From Hydrogenophaga sp. (lineage in GTDB: Bacteria; Pseudomonadota; Gammaproteobacteria; Burkholderiales; Burkholderiaceae_C), in contig JAGKSX010000010.1 of the NCBI GenBank assembly GCA_018993155.1, positions 1 to 43,027 of the forward strand: 43,027 bases of DNA, read 5' to 3'. The notes beneath the pieces are model-generated. The model was not told the DNA's origin. It saw nothing but the letters and a program-made list of their open reading frames with translations, and did not search any database. Shown here in pieces: positions 1 through 9,076 of this stretch; the first letter of the stretch is position 1; the number at the start of each line of letters is the position of its first letter. Made by a program: the position numbers and the translations under genes.

Positions 1-2
1 CG

Positions 3-83
3 CCCTACGACCTGACCAAGGGCCGCATCAACTTCCGTCACATCGAAGGCCGCGGCCCGATGGTGCCGCGCAAGCCGCGCTGA
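3..83 (+). CDS. infA: Translation initiation factor IF-1, C-terminal end (partial)
   Basis: Only the last 26 codons and the TGA stop are inside the window. The peptide has the typical C-terminus of IF-1, with PYDLTKGRI followed by FRHIEGRGP and a basic tail. IF-1 is an OB-fold protein of about 72-90 residues that binds the A site of the 30S subunit and helps IF-2 and IF-3 during initiation. The reading frame enters from the left edge, so the start lies outside. The next gene is convergent with only 13 bases between the stops and no clear terminator hairpin. The identification rests on the strongly conserved tail and is secure despite the short length. Confidence 0.9.
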   Translation, partial: PYDLTKGRINFRHIEGRGPMVPRKPR

Positions 84-96
84 TCCTTCGTTTTTC

Positions 97-1125
97 TCAG
101 TAAAACAGGGCCTGCAGGTCGACGCTGCTGCGCCGGCCCACGTCGGCGTGGTGCGCCGACAGCCAGGCGCTGGCGTGCTCGCGGCCCAGCGCGAACAGCA
201 TTTCAAAGAAGCGCATGTTCGCCGCGGCCTTGCTCTCGGTGCTCAGCTCGCGCATGACCTCGCTGGCCTCGATCACGTGAAAGTGCGTGCTGGCCAGGCG
301 CCGGTCGAGCTCTCCCCGGCGCCACCAGGCGCTGTGGGCCGCGCGCTCGCGCAGGTGGGCAAACATGCGCATCTCGCGCAGGAAGGTGGCGTTGAACGCC
401 AGTTCCATCATGCGGCTCTTGATGTCCGCTGCCGACTGCGGCGTGGCGCTGTGCTTGAGCGGGGCCAGCATCACCAGCACGATGTCGCGTGCGCGGCACT
501 CGTGGAACAGCGGGAAGACCGCCGGATTGGCCGCGTAACCCCCATCCCAGTAAGGCTCTCCATCGATCACCACGCTGCGGTGCATGGTGGGCAGGCAGGC
601 CGACGCCAGCACCGCGTCGGGCGTGAGCTCCGCTGAGCGGAACAGCCGCAACTTGCCGGTGTTGGCGTTGGTCGCCGCCACGAACAGCTTGACCGGGCTG
701 CGCCCGCGCAGGCGCTCGAAATCAACTTGGCTCGACAGGATCTTGCGCAAGGGGTTGAGGTCGAACGGGTTGAGCTGCTCAGGCGAGAAGTAGTGGGTCC
801 ACTGCAGCATGAGTTGCATGGCCGGCGCCAGCCGCATGTCCTTGCCATCGGCCGTGGGCACGGCCACCTCGAACGGCATGCTGGCCGCCACGGCGCTCCA
901 GAAGCCCCTGAGCGCGGTGCGTGCGCCCTCCGCTCCCCCAGCCATCAGGCCTTGCGCGAGCAGCACCGCGTTCATCGCGCCGGCGCTGGTGCCGCTCACG
1001 CCATCGAAGCGCAGGCGCCCGTCCTCCAGCAGGGCATCGAGCACACCCCAGGTGAAGGCGCCGTGCGCGCCGCCGCCCTGCAGGGCCAGGTTGACGGTGG
1101 GCGGACCGCGCCAGCGCAAGGCCAT
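97..1125 (-). CDS. Patatin-like phospholipase family protein
   Basis: A 342-residue protein of the bacterial patatin/RssA-like group, serine lipid hydrolases with a Ser-Asp dyad. Visible motifs are the oxyanion loop GGGAHG at residues 17-22, the nucleophile elbow GTSAG with Ser47, and the catalytic Asp in DGG at about residue 194. No signal peptide is seen, so a cytoplasmic or injected role is possible. The ATG at 1125 is five bases after the aroG stop, and a G-rich stretch in the end of aroG can act as ribosome binding site, so the two genes are likely cotranscribed. Longer upstream extensions in this frame only read through aroG out of frame and were not used. The substrate is unknown. Confidence 0.88.
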   Translation of the reverse strand: MALRWRGPPTVNLALQGGGAHGAFTWGVLDALLEDGRLRFDGVSGTSAGAMNAVLLAQGLMAGGAEGARTALRGFWSAVAASMPFEVAVPTADGKDMRLAPAMQLMLQWTHYFSPEQLNPFDLNPLRKILSSQVDFERLRGRSPVKLFVAATNANTGKLRLFRSAELTPDAVLASACLPTMHRSVVIDGEPYWDGGYAANPAVFPLFHECRARDIVLVMLAPLKHSATPQSAADIKSRMMELAFNATFLREMRMFAHLRERAAHSAWWRRGELDRRLASTHFHVIEASEVMRELSTESKAAANMRFFEMLFALGREHASAWLSAHHADVGRRSSVDLQALFY

Positions 1126-1130
1126 GGGGC

Positions 1131-2228
<1,098 letters not shown>

Positions 2229-2399
2229 GGCAGGTCGAAATGTCGGGCTGATGACAAAGAAGCGGCCCGAGGTCCGTGGAGCCGCAAAAAAGTCACGTTC
2301 GGTGGATTCTGGGGCATGGGCGGTTTCAGGCGCCGAAGCGCTTGGTCGACATAGACAGAGACAGGCCCACCGTGTGGGCGATGGAAGATGGACAGGACG

Positions 2400-2897
2400 A
2401 TGAAGACCCTTTACCTCGGACTCGTGGCAGTGTGCCTGGGCAGCGGCCCGGCCCTGGCGCAGACGACCGCGCCCAGCGACCCGCCCGCGATGGTGCTGGA
2501 GCCTTTCAAGAACGAGGTGTGGATCAACGTGGGCGGCTTCTCGCGCCACTTTGCCCGCCACAACGGCTACAACGAGAACAACCTGGGCCTGGGCGCCGAG
2601 TACCGCACCAGCACCGAGCTGTCCTACATGGCCGGCGCTTACGACAACAGCGTGCACAGGACCACGTCGTACGTGGCCATGAACTGGCAGCCCTGGTCCC
2701 TGGGGCCGATCAAGCTCGGGGGCACGCTGGGGATCATGAACGGCTATCCCTCGCTCGCCAGGGGCGGCACCTTCTTCGCCGCCCTGCCCATGGCCACCTG
2801 GGAAGGTGAGCGCTACGGCGTCAACGTCGGCATCATCCCCTCGATGGGCAAGATCGACGGCGCGGTGATCGTGCAGTTCAAGCTGCGCGTGGTTTGA
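2400..2897 (+). CDS. Small secreted, probably outer-membrane beta-barrel protein
   Basis: A 165-residue protein with a clear Sec signal peptide: MK, a hydrophobic core, then ALAQ with likely cleavage after residue 20. The mature part alternates polar and hydrophobic residues with many Gly, Asn, Tyr and Trp (for example NENNLGLGAEY and YVAMNWQPW) and ends in FKLRVV, as in small outer-membrane barrels. I recall similar about 160-residue proteins in Proteobacteria with uninformative names, and assign no function. The ATG at 2400 is preceded by GGACAGG; an in-frame ATG at 2388 would add four residues ahead of the signal peptide and is less likely. Its 3' end overlaps the convergent exonuclease gene by 20 bases. 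Confidence 0.75.
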   Translation: MKTLYLGLVAVCLGSGPALAQTTAPSDPPAMVLEPFKNEVWINVGGFSRHFARHNGYNENNLGLGAEYRTSTELSYMAGAYDNSVHRTTSYVAMNWQPWSLGPIKLGGTLGIMNGYPSLARGGTFFAALPMATWEGERYGVNVGIIPSMGKIDGAVIVQFKLRVV

Positions 2898-3522
2898 GGG
2901 CCTGCGCATCCGGGCGCTGTGTGTGCGTCTGGATGAAGCGGGGCAGGGCGGCGCGCGTGCAGCGCTGCAGGGCCATCAGAAAACCGTGATCGGGCTCGTT
3001 CACGCCATGGCGTGCGCGCAGGTCGTGCTGGATGCGGCCCAGCAGCTCGGCCGCCATCTCGGCATCGGCCAAGGCCCGGTGCGCCTGGCCGGTGCGCGGC
3101 AGCCGGAAAAAATCCACCAGTGAACCCAGCTTGTGGCTCGGCGCCTCGGGGTAGAGCCGGCGCGAGAGCAGCACCGTGCAGGCAAAGGGTTGTGGGGCGT
3201 TGGCGCCTGCGCGCTCGAGCTCGGCTGTCCAGAAGCGGCGGTCGAACGCCGCGTTGTGCGCCACCATGGGCACTTGGCCCACGAAACGCGCGGCCTCGCG
3301 CATCACGGTGTCGGCCGGTGGCGCGGTCTCGACCATGGCGTTGGTGATGCCGGTCAGCTGCGTGATGAAAGACGGGATGCGCACGCCCGCGTTCATCAGG
3401 CTCTGGTAGCGGTCCACCACGCGCCCCTGTTCGGTGATGACGATGGCCACCTCGGTGGCGCGGTCGCCCATGGTGGGCGAGATGCCGGTGGTTTCGAAGT
3501 CGATGACAGCAATGCGGGACAT
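2878..3522 (-). CDS. 3'-5' exonuclease, DnaQ-like DEDDh family
   Basis: A 214-residue exonuclease resembling the proofreading epsilon domain and RNase T-type enzymes. The DEDDh residues are visible: Asp8 and Glu10 in VIDFETTG, the Asp of HNAAFD, and the final His and Asp in HRALADAEMAAEL. The family removes 3' nucleotides from DNA or RNA using two divalent metals. There are no extra domains, so it is a stand-alone exonuclease rather than a polymerase subunit with a tau-binding tail. The ATG at 3522 gives an N-terminus directly at the Exo I motif; upstream extension in the open frame is not supported. It lies downstream of the DUF4148 gene on the same strand with an 86-base gap holding a possible hairpin. 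Confidence 0.9.
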   Translation of the reverse strand: MSRIAVIDFETTGISPTMGDRATEVAIVITEQGRVVDRYQSLMNAGVRIPSFITQLTGITNAMVETAPPADTVMREAARFVGQVPMVAHNAAFDRRFWTAELERAGANAPQPFACTVLLSRRLYPEAPSHKLGSLVDFFRLPRTGQAHRALADAEMAAELLGRIQHDLRARHGVNEPDHGFLMALQRCTRAALPRFIQTHTQRPDAQALKPRAA

Positions 3523-3561
3523 GGGGCTGAACTGTAGCGCGGCGCGCACCCCACGCGCCGA

Positions 3562-3592
3562 AGCCCCGACATCGCTGAAAGACGCCGGGGCT
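3562..3592 (-). terminator. Possible terminator hairpin after the DUF4148 gene
   Basis: Inverted arms AGCCCCG (3562-3568) and CGGGGCT (3586-3592) enclose a 17-base loop, placed 17 bases beyond the DUF4148 stop on the minus strand. There is no T-run after the stem, so intrinsic termination is doubtful; it could simply stabilise the transcript 3' end. Confidence 0.25.
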
Positions 3593-3608
3593 CCGGTGGG
3601 CGGACCGT

Positions 3609-3974
3609 TCAGCGCTGGACCACGACGAGGGTCTGCATCATGTAGCGGTGCGGCGCCTGTTCGCGGTAGGTGATGCCGGTCTGGCCGTCGGCCACCAGCT
3701 CGCCCCGCGCCCAGGCGGTGCGCAGCTCGGCCTGCACGTCGGCGCGGGTCTTCATCGATGTCATGGGCATGGTGGTGTAGCGGCCAGGGTTCAGGTCGCG
3801 GTAGGTGGCACCGGTCTGGCCATCGGCGATCAGCGTGCCGTTGCGCTGCGCTTCGGCGAGTTCGGCGCGGACCTGGTCGCGCGTCTTGGGCGACGCAGCG
3901 TCGGCGGCCAGCGCCATGCCGGTGCAGGCGGTGGAGAGGGCCAGGGCGATGAGGGAGAGGCGGGCGAATTTCAT
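3609..3974 (-). CDS. DUF4148 domain protein, tandemly duplicated, secreted
   Basis: A 121-residue protein with a signal peptide (residues 1-24, ending in MALAADA) followed by two copies of the DUF4148 motif at about 31-66 and 76-111. Each copy reads TRxxVxAEL, then an Ala/Arg-rich helix, then ADGQTGxTYR and a Pro-x-x-Tyr ending. DUF4148 proteins are small periplasmic proteins of unknown function, common in Burkholderiales and usually with one or more copies of this unit. The start at 3974 is chosen because GGAG stands eight bases upstream and the signal peptide begins there; an ATG at 4046 would add 24 residues before it. No enzymatic role can be proposed. Confidence 0.85.
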   Translation of the reverse strand: MKFARLSLIALALSTACTGMALAADAASPKTRDQVRAELAEAQRNGTLIADGQTGATYRDLNPGRYTTMPMTSMKTRADVQAELRTAWARGELVADGQTGITYREQAPHRYMMQTLVVVQR

Positions 3975-4094
3975 GGGAGGCTCCTTGGGGTTGTGCCGAC
4001 GGTGCCGGCGTTGGCTTGCCCACTGAATACGCCGTGGCGCCGCCATCGGATTCAGCCCATTTCCATTTGCGCCACCCGAGGGGCGGCGGCCCCT

Positions 4095-4571
4095 TCAACG
4101 GGGTCGGCGCGAAGCGACCTTGTGCAGCAATTCGAGCAGCAGCGCGCGCTCGCCGGCGCTGAGATGGTCGTAGGTCGCGCGCTCGCCCTCGATCACGCTC
4201 TCGGCGGCCGTCCGCGCGGTCTTCGCGCCTTTCGGTGTCGTGCTCACTCGCTGCGTGCGGCGGTCGGTGTCGCTGCGCTCGCGCACGATCAGCCCACGCC
4301 GCTCCAGACGCTCCAGCCAGGTGGTGAGGTTGGGCGGTGTCACGGCCAGGGCGCGCGCGAGCTGCCGCGCACTCACGCCCGGGTTGTGGTGCACCAGCGC
4401 AAGGATGGTGAACTCCACCGGCCGCAGGTCGTGGGGCTTGCCGATGCGCTGCTGGAACACGTCGAGCGTGCTGAGCTGGGCCTGGGCGATCTGGTAACCC
4501 AGGATGCCCAGCAGCCCGGCTTCAGACAGGTGACCTGCGGGCGTTTCGTCGGGGGAGGGGCGTTGCGGCAT
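4095..4571 (-). CDS. MarR family transcriptional regulator
   Basis: A 158-residue winged-helix protein. The recognition helix region reads VSARQLARALAVTPPNLTTWLERLERRGLI, followed by the wing with RSDTDRRTQRVSTTPKG; flanking helices give the dimer. MarR proteins are ligand-responsive repressors, frequently of phenolic-compound catabolism, and bind palindromic sites in divergent promoters. Here the gene diverges from a tannase/feruloyl-esterase-like gene, and an excellent palindrome lies between them at 4628-4648. I infer that it represses the esterase gene and itself and is released by a phenolic acid or ester. Family assignment is firm, the ligand is a guess. Confidence 0.9.
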   Translation of the reverse strand: MPQRPSPDETPAGHLSEAGLLGILGYQIAQAQLSTLDVFQQRIGKPHDLRPVEFTILALVHHNPGVSARQLARALAVTPPNLTTWLERLERRGLIVRERSDTDRRTQRVSTTPKGAKTARTAAESVIEGERATYDHLSAGERALLLELLHKVASRRPR

Positions 4572-4627
4572 GCCGGCGATTGTCCCGCAAGGCCCGACCT
4601 AGGGAATGCACGGATGTGGGCAAATAG

Positions 4628-4648
4628 ATAGTTTAGTAACTTAACTAT
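4628..4648. promoter_or_regulatory. MarR-type operator between the regulator and the esterase gene
   Basis: A 21-base near-perfect palindrome with arms ATAGTT (4628-4633) and AACTAT (4643-4648), an inner pair AGT/ACT and a single central base; only one symmetric pair (4634/4642) does not match. It is AT-rich in a very GC-rich setting and sits 57 bases before the marR ATG and 36 before the esterase ATG, so binding would cover both promoters. That MarR is the binder is inferred from position and symmetry. Confidence 0.75.
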
Positions 4649-4683
4649 TGGCATCCACACACCACAACGAGGAGACATTTCCC

Positions 4684-6408
4684 ATGCCAGCATCCCTCTC
4701 ACGCCTGCCGCTGCTCGCGGTGATCACCCTGGCCGCCTGCGGCGGCGGCTCGGACAACCCGGCACCGACCCCGCCGCCATCGGCCCCACCGCCCATTCCG
4801 CAACTGGGCCAGGCCGCGCCTGCCGCCCTGGTGGGCAGCTGCGCCGACCTCGCGTTGCGCCTGGCCGGCCTGGCCAACACGACCCTCACCGCGAGCACGG
4901 ACGTGGCCGCAGGCGCGCTCACCGTGGGCGGCCAGCCGGTGCCGGCACACTGCCGCGTCACGGGCAAGATGTTCGAGCGCACCAGCGCCGTGGACGGCAA
5001 CACCTACGCGATCTCGTTCGAGGTGCGCCTGCCGCTGGCGTGGAACGGCCGCTTCTTCCACCAAGGCAATGGCGGCATCGATGGCAGCGTGGTCACGGCC
5101 ACGGGGGCCGAGGGCGGCGGCCCGTTGACCCATGCCCTGCACAAGGGCTTTGCGGTGCTCAGCTCCGATGCCGGCCACGCTGCCGCCATGGGCCCCTTCT
5201 TCGGCATCGACCCACAGGCCCGGCTGGACTACGGCTACCAGGCTGCCGCGAAGCTCACCCCCATGGCCAAGAACCTGCTGGCCGGCGCCTATGGCAAAGG
5301 CCCCGACCGCTCCTACTTCGGCGGTTGCAGCAACGGCGGCCGCCATGTGTTCAACGCCTTTGCCCGCATGCCCGAGCAGTACGACGGTTACCTGGCCGGC
5401 GCGCCGGGCTACAACCTGCCCAAATCGGCGGTGGCCAACATCTTCGGCGGCCAGCGCTACGCCAGCGTGGCCACGGATCCGGCCGACATCTCCACCGGCT
5501 TCACGAACGCCGAACGCGCCACCGTCGCCGCCGCGGTGCTGGCCAAGTGCGACGCGCTGGACGGGGCCACCGACGGCCTGATCCAGGACGTCAAGGCCTG
5601 CCAGAGCAACTTCTCGCTGGCCGCCGATGTGCCCACCTGCCCGGGCGCGCGAGACGGCAGCTGCCTGAGCAGTGCGCAGAAGACCGCGATCGCGCCGATC
5701 TTCAGCGGCGCCACCACCAGCACCGGCGCTCCGGTGTATTCGAGCTTTCCGTACGACGCTGGCATCGGCTCCGGTGGCATTCCGTTCTGGGAGTTCACCG
5801 CACCGGTGGCGCTGGATTCGGGTGCGGTGGGCGTGATCTTCGCGGTGCCGCCCGCCGATCCGCTCACGTTCAACGGGCCGAGCTTTGCGTTGACGGGCAG
5901 CATCGACGCCATGTTCGCGTCGATCAGCGCGACCAACGCGACCTACACCGAATCGGCCATGAGCTTCATGACACCACCGAACCCGACCCAACTCTCCAGG
6001 GTGCGCGACCGGGGCGCCAAGATCATGGTCTACCACGGGGTGAGCGACCCGATCTTCTCGTCCGACGACAGCGTGAGCTGGGTCAAGGGCGTGGCCACGA
6101 ACCACGCCGATGCCAATGCCTTCGCGCGGCTGTACCTCGTGCCGGGCATGGGCCACTGCTCGGGAGGCCCGGCCACCGACCAGTTCGACATGCTCGCCTC
6201 GCTGGTCGACTGGGTCGAGCGGGGGGTGGTGCCCGACCGGGTCACCGCCTCGGCGCGCGGCGCCGGCAACCTCGGTGGCGTGAACGCCGAGACGCCGGCG
6301 GGATGGGCCGCGAACCGCACCCGACCGCTGTGCCCCTGGCCGCAGGTCGCGCGCTACAACGGCAGCGGCAGCCTGGACAGCGCCAGCAGCTTCAGCTGCA
6401 GGCCCTGA
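4684..6408 (+). CDS. Tannase/feruloyl esterase family lipoprotein
   Basis: A 574-residue serine esterase that probably hydrolyses ester bonds of hydroxycinnamic or gallic acids. Residues 1-19 form a lipoprotein signal with lipobox LAAC (Cys19), followed by a Gly/Pro linker, so the mature enzyme should be membrane-anchored, facing the periplasm or cell surface. The family CS-D-HC arrangement is visible: Ser216 in GGCSNGGR with the neighbouring Cys, Asp455 in GVSDPIF, and His491 in GMGHCSGG. A GAGGAGA sequence eight bases before the ATG at 4684 supports this start over the in-frame upstream ATG at 4648, which lies in the operator. Likely controlled by the divergent MarR protein. MHETase-like activity belongs to the same family and cannot be excluded. 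Confidence 0.88.
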   Translation: MPASLSRLPLLAVITLAACGGGSDNPAPTPPPSAPPPIPQLGQAAPAALVGSCADLALRLAGLANTTLTASTDVAAGALTVGGQPVPAHCRVTGKMFERTSAVDGNTYAISFEVRLPLAWNGRFFHQGNGGIDGSVVTATGAEGGGPLTHALHKGFAVLSSDAGHAAAMGPFFGIDPQARLDYGYQAAAKLTPMAKNLLAGAYGKGPDRSYFGGCSNGGRHVFNAFARMPEQYDGYLAGAPGYNLPKSAVANIFGGQRYASVATDPADISTGFTNAERATVAAAVLAKCDALDGATDGLIQDVKACQSNFSLAADVPTCPGARDGSCLSSAQKTAIAPIFSGATTSTGAPVYSSFPYDAGIGSGGIPFWEFTAPVALDSGAVGVIFAVPPADPLTFNGPSFALTGSIDAMFASISATNATYTESAMSFMTPPNPTQLSRVRDRGAKIMVYHGVSDPIFSSDDSVSWVKGVATNHADANAFARLYLVPGMGHCSGGPATDQFDMLASLVDWVERGVVPDRVTASARGAGNLGGVNAETPAGWAANRTRPLCPWPQVARYNGSGSLDSASSFSCRP

Positions 6409-6412
6409 GCCT

Positions 6413-6832
6413 TCACCCCGCCTTGGGGTACAGCACCATCTGCGTGCAGCGGAACAGGGCAATCGTCCTGCCCGTTTCGCGGTGCGTGACCACCGCGTCC
6501 CACACCTGCGTGGTGCGGCCCAGGTGGGCGGGCCTGGCCACGCAGTCGACGGTGCCCTCCAGCGCCGTGCCCAGGTGGTTGCTCTTGAGCTCGATGGTGG
6601 TGAAGCCGTTGGCCTCCTTGGGCAGGTTGGCCACGCAGCCGTAGCCGCAGGCCGTGTCGGCCAGCGTGACCACGCTGCCCGCGTGCAGGAAGCCGTTGGG
6701 TGCCATGGTGTGGGGCTGCACAGCGAGCTCGGCGCGCACCTCCTGCGGGCTCACCTGCGTGAAGACCAGGCCGAGATGGCCCGGCAGTTTGCCCACGCCG
6801 CGTTGGTTGAACTGTTGGGTGAGATCGGTCAT
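6413..6832 (-). CDS. PaaI-like hotdog-fold thioesterase
   Basis: A 139-residue hotdog thioesterase of the PaaI/YdiI type. The active-site segment NGFLHAGSVVTLADTACG, a following NFTTIEL-like strand (GFTTIELKSNHL) and the C-terminal strand with FRCTQMVLYP are all typical. Such enzymes cleave acyl-CoA esters, often hydroxyphenylacetyl-CoA, aromatic or medium-chain acyl-CoA. The ATG at 6832 is preceded by AGGAG at a good distance. It lies downstream of the MATE gene on the same strand with a 38-base gap and is convergent with the esterase gene, whose stop is four bases away. The physiological substrate is not evident. Confidence 0.9.
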   Translation of the reverse strand: MTDLTQQFNQRGVGKLPGHLGLVFTQVSPQEVRAELAVQPHTMAPNGFLHAGSVVTLADTACGYGCVANLPKEANGFTTIELKSNHLGTALEGTVDCVARPAHLGRTTQVWDAVVTHRETGRTIALFRCTQMVLYPKAG

Positions 6833-6870
6833 GCGGGTCTCCTGCTTTTTGGAATGATGGTGAGAGGGGC

Positions 6871-8256
6871 TCAGCGCGTCCAGCTGCCCAGCCGGATCGC
6901 GATCGCCAGGGTGGAACCATAAACGACCAGGCTGAGCGCGACCACCGCGAACAGGCCGCTGGCCGAGGTCTGGAACACGTGCACGCAGAGCCAGCCGCCC
7001 ACCGCGAGGATCAGCAGGCGGCCCATGCTGCCCGCCAGCGGCCAGAACATGCGGCCCGCGCCCTGCGAAGCGAAGAACAGCGCCAGGCCCAGGCCGAAGA
7101 AGCCGTAGCAGCCGCCGACGATGTTCAGGTAGCTGGCGCCGAAGGCCCGCACCGCGGCGTCCTGCGTGAAGAGGTTCATCCACAGTCCGGGGGCGATCGC
7201 GGTCGCCACGCCGATGGCGCCCGTGATGGCCGCCACCACCGCGCCACCGGCCCAGGCCACGCGCACCGCGCGCGGGGCCTGCCCCGCGCCCATGTTGGTC
7301 GCGACCATCGCGGTCAGCGCGGTGCCGAAGCCGAACGCGATCGGCACCAGGATGTACTCGAGCCGCGCCGCCACGCCATAGCCCGCGAGCGCGGCCGTGC
7401 CGTAGTGGCCCACGAAGGCCGTGGCCACCGCGATGGAGGCGTTGCTGATCACCGGGCTCAGCGAGGCCGGCAGGCCCACGCGCAGAATCTCGCGCCACAG
7501 CGAGCGCTGCGGCCACCACGGTGTGCGCCCGAGGTGCACCGCGCCGTCGCGGCGCAGCAGCCAGGCCACCATCACCACGGCCGACAGCGCGTTCACCGTG
7601 AGCGTGCTCAGGGCCGCGCCGGCCACGCCGATGCCCGGCACCGGGCCCCAGCCGAACACCAGCAGCGGGCTCAGGCCCAGGTGCATCAGCGCGGTGGCCA
7701 CCAGCAGCAGCGAAGGCAGCAGCATGTTGCCCGCGCCCCGCACCACGGCGGCCAGCACGTTGGTGAACCAGATCACCGCGGCGCCCGCGAACAGCGCGTT
7801 CGAATACGCCAGCGCCGCCTCCAGCGCGGGTCCGCGCCCACCCATGGCGGCGAAGATGCCGCGCCCGCCGCCAAGCAGGGCGCCCATGAACAGCACCGCC
7901 AGCAGCGCGGCGATCAACAAGGCCTGCTGCGCCAGCCGGCTCGCGTCCTCGCGCCGGCCCGCGCCCAGCGCGCGCGCCACGGCGGCGGTGGCCGCGCCGC
8001 CGATGCCACCGGCCGACATCTGCAGCATCAGCATCGACAAAGGGAACACCAGCGCGATGCCGGCGAGCGCGTCCGCCCCCACCAACCCGAGGATGTAGCC
8101 GTCGTAGCCGATCACGATGGTCATGGCGAACAGGCCCATCACGTTGGGCGTGGCCAGCCGGAACAGCGTGGGCAGCAGCGGCGCGTGCAGCATCTGCTGC
8201 ACGCGGGTCTGGGCGGGGTCGGTGCGCGCGGCGTCGACGGGCAGGACAGCGCTCAT
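6871..8256 (-). CDS. MATE family multidrug efflux transporter
   Basis: A 461-residue integral membrane protein with about twelve hydrophobic segments arranged as two related halves, as in NorM/DinF-type MATE exporters. These expel cationic drugs or metabolites in exchange for Na+ or H+. Segments such as GIGGAATAAVARALGAGR in the first half and the matching TALTAMVATNMGAG in the second half mark the conserved loops after TM2 and TM8. The start at 8256 leaves a short cytoplasmic N-terminus before TM1; the open frame extends upstream only through the SDR gene. It follows the SDR by 13 bases and is probably in the TetR-controlled unit. The exported compound is unknown. Confidence 0.9.
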   Translation of the reverse strand: MSAVLPVDAARTDPAQTRVQQMLHAPLLPTLFRLATPNVMGLFAMTIVIGYDGYILGLVGADALAGIALVFPLSMLMLQMSAGGIGGAATAAVARALGAGRREDASRLAQQALLIAALLAVLFMGALLGGGRGIFAAMGGRGPALEAALAYSNALFAGAAVIWFTNVLAAVVRGAGNMLLPSLLLVATALMHLGLSPLLVFGWGPVPGIGVAGAALSTLTVNALSAVVMVAWLLRRDGAVHLGRTPWWPQRSLWREILRVGLPASLSPVISNASIAVATAFVGHYGTAALAGYGVAARLEYILVPIAFGFGTALTAMVATNMGAGQAPRAVRVAWAGGAVVAAITGAIGVATAIAPGLWMNLFTQDAAVRAFGASYLNIVGGCYGFFGLGLALFFASQGAGRMFWPLAGSMGRLLILAVGGWLCVHVFQTSASGLFAVVALSLVVYGSTLAIAIRLGSWTR

Positions 8257-8269
8257 GGGGGCGCTCCGC

Positions 8270-8977
8270 TCAGGCGCGCGCATCGCGCAGGTAGATGCCG
8301 GGTTCGGCCGAGAGGCCGCGCTTGACCTGTTGCGTGAGCTCGTCGCCCAGCACCTCCTCGGCACCGGCTTCCAGCGCATCGAAGGCGCGGCGCACGATGG
8401 CCTCGGGCGTGGACTTGGGCATCTCGATGCCGCGCGTGAGGTCGGTGTCCACGAAACCCATGTGCAGGCCCAGCACCTGCGTGCCTTGTGCGCGCAGGTC
8501 GTGGCGCAGCCCGTTCGTGAGCGCCCAGGCGGCGGACTTGCTCGCGCCGTAGACCGACAGCATGGGCGAGTTGATCCAACTCGCGATCGACAGCACATTG
8601 AGCAGCGCGCCGCCGCCGTTGGCCGCGAGCACCGGCGCAAAGGCCTGGCTCACGCGCAGCAGGCCGAAGAAGTTGGTCTCCAGGTGCGCGCGAGCCGAGG
8701 CCTCGCCGCCTTCGGCGAGGAAGCCACCGAACGAGGCGATGCCGGCATTGTTGACCACCAGCGTCACGTCGCTCGCGTGGTGCGCCGCAGCGGCCACCGC
8801 CGCCGGGTCGGTCACGTCCAGCGCGATCGGCTCCACGCCCGGCAGCGTCACGCTGGCCGGATTGCGCGTCCCGGCGTAGACCTTGCGTGCGCCGCGCGCC
8901 AGCGCCTCGCGTGCGAAGGCCAGGCCGATGCCCCGGTTGGCGCCGGTGATGAGAACGGTGGCGTTGTGAAGCTGCAT
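8270..8977 (-). CDS. Short-chain dehydrogenase/reductase (SDR)
   Basis: A 235-residue classical SDR. Nucleotide binding is shown by TGANRGIG at residues 11-18, the stabilising NNAG motif and the catalytic Tyr-x-x-x-Lys in YGASKSA, with the catalytic Ser in the preceding VLSIASW strand. The basic residue after the third glycine and TRNP at the end of strand 2 suggest NADP preference. It is the first gene after a perfect palindrome at 9016-9035 and is followed by the MATE exporter, so it may modify the compound that the exporter or the TetR repressor recognises. The substrate cannot be deduced. Confidence 0.9.
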   Translation of the reverse strand: MQLHNATVLITGANRGIGLAFAREALARGARKVYAGTRNPASVTLPGVEPIALDVTDPAAVAAAAHHASDVTLVVNNAGIASFGGFLAEGGEASARAHLETNFFGLLRVSQAFAPVLAANGGGALLNVLSIASWINSPMLSVYGASKSAAWALTNGLRHDLRAQGTQVLGLHMGFVDTDLTRGIEMPKSTPEAIVRRAFDALEAGAEEVLGDELTQQVKRGLSAEPGIYLRDARA

Positions 8978-9015
8978 GGTGAAAGTCCAGTCAATGAAGG
9001 AAGGGAGGCAAGGTG

Positions 9016-9035
9016 AATATGACGATCGTCATATT
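9016..9035. promoter_or_regulatory. TetR operator in front of the SDR-MATE unit
   Basis: A perfect 20-base palindrome built from AATATGACGA and its exact complement, 39 bases upstream of the SDR ATG and downstream of the tetR stop. A closely related palindrome precedes the tetR gene itself (9698-9717). The shared outer ten bases make these almost certainly sites of the same repressor. Confidence 0.8.
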
Positions 9036-9076
9036 TGTGGGCGAAAAAAAGCGGGGCACATGAAAGCCGGCCGGGT

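Noticed and set aside
2265-2295. GCGGC/GCCGC stem beside an A6 tract as a terminator
   Set aside because: The tract lies on the wrong side: on the minus strand the T-run precedes the stem, on the plus strand the run is A, so it cannot act as an intrinsic terminator for either gene.
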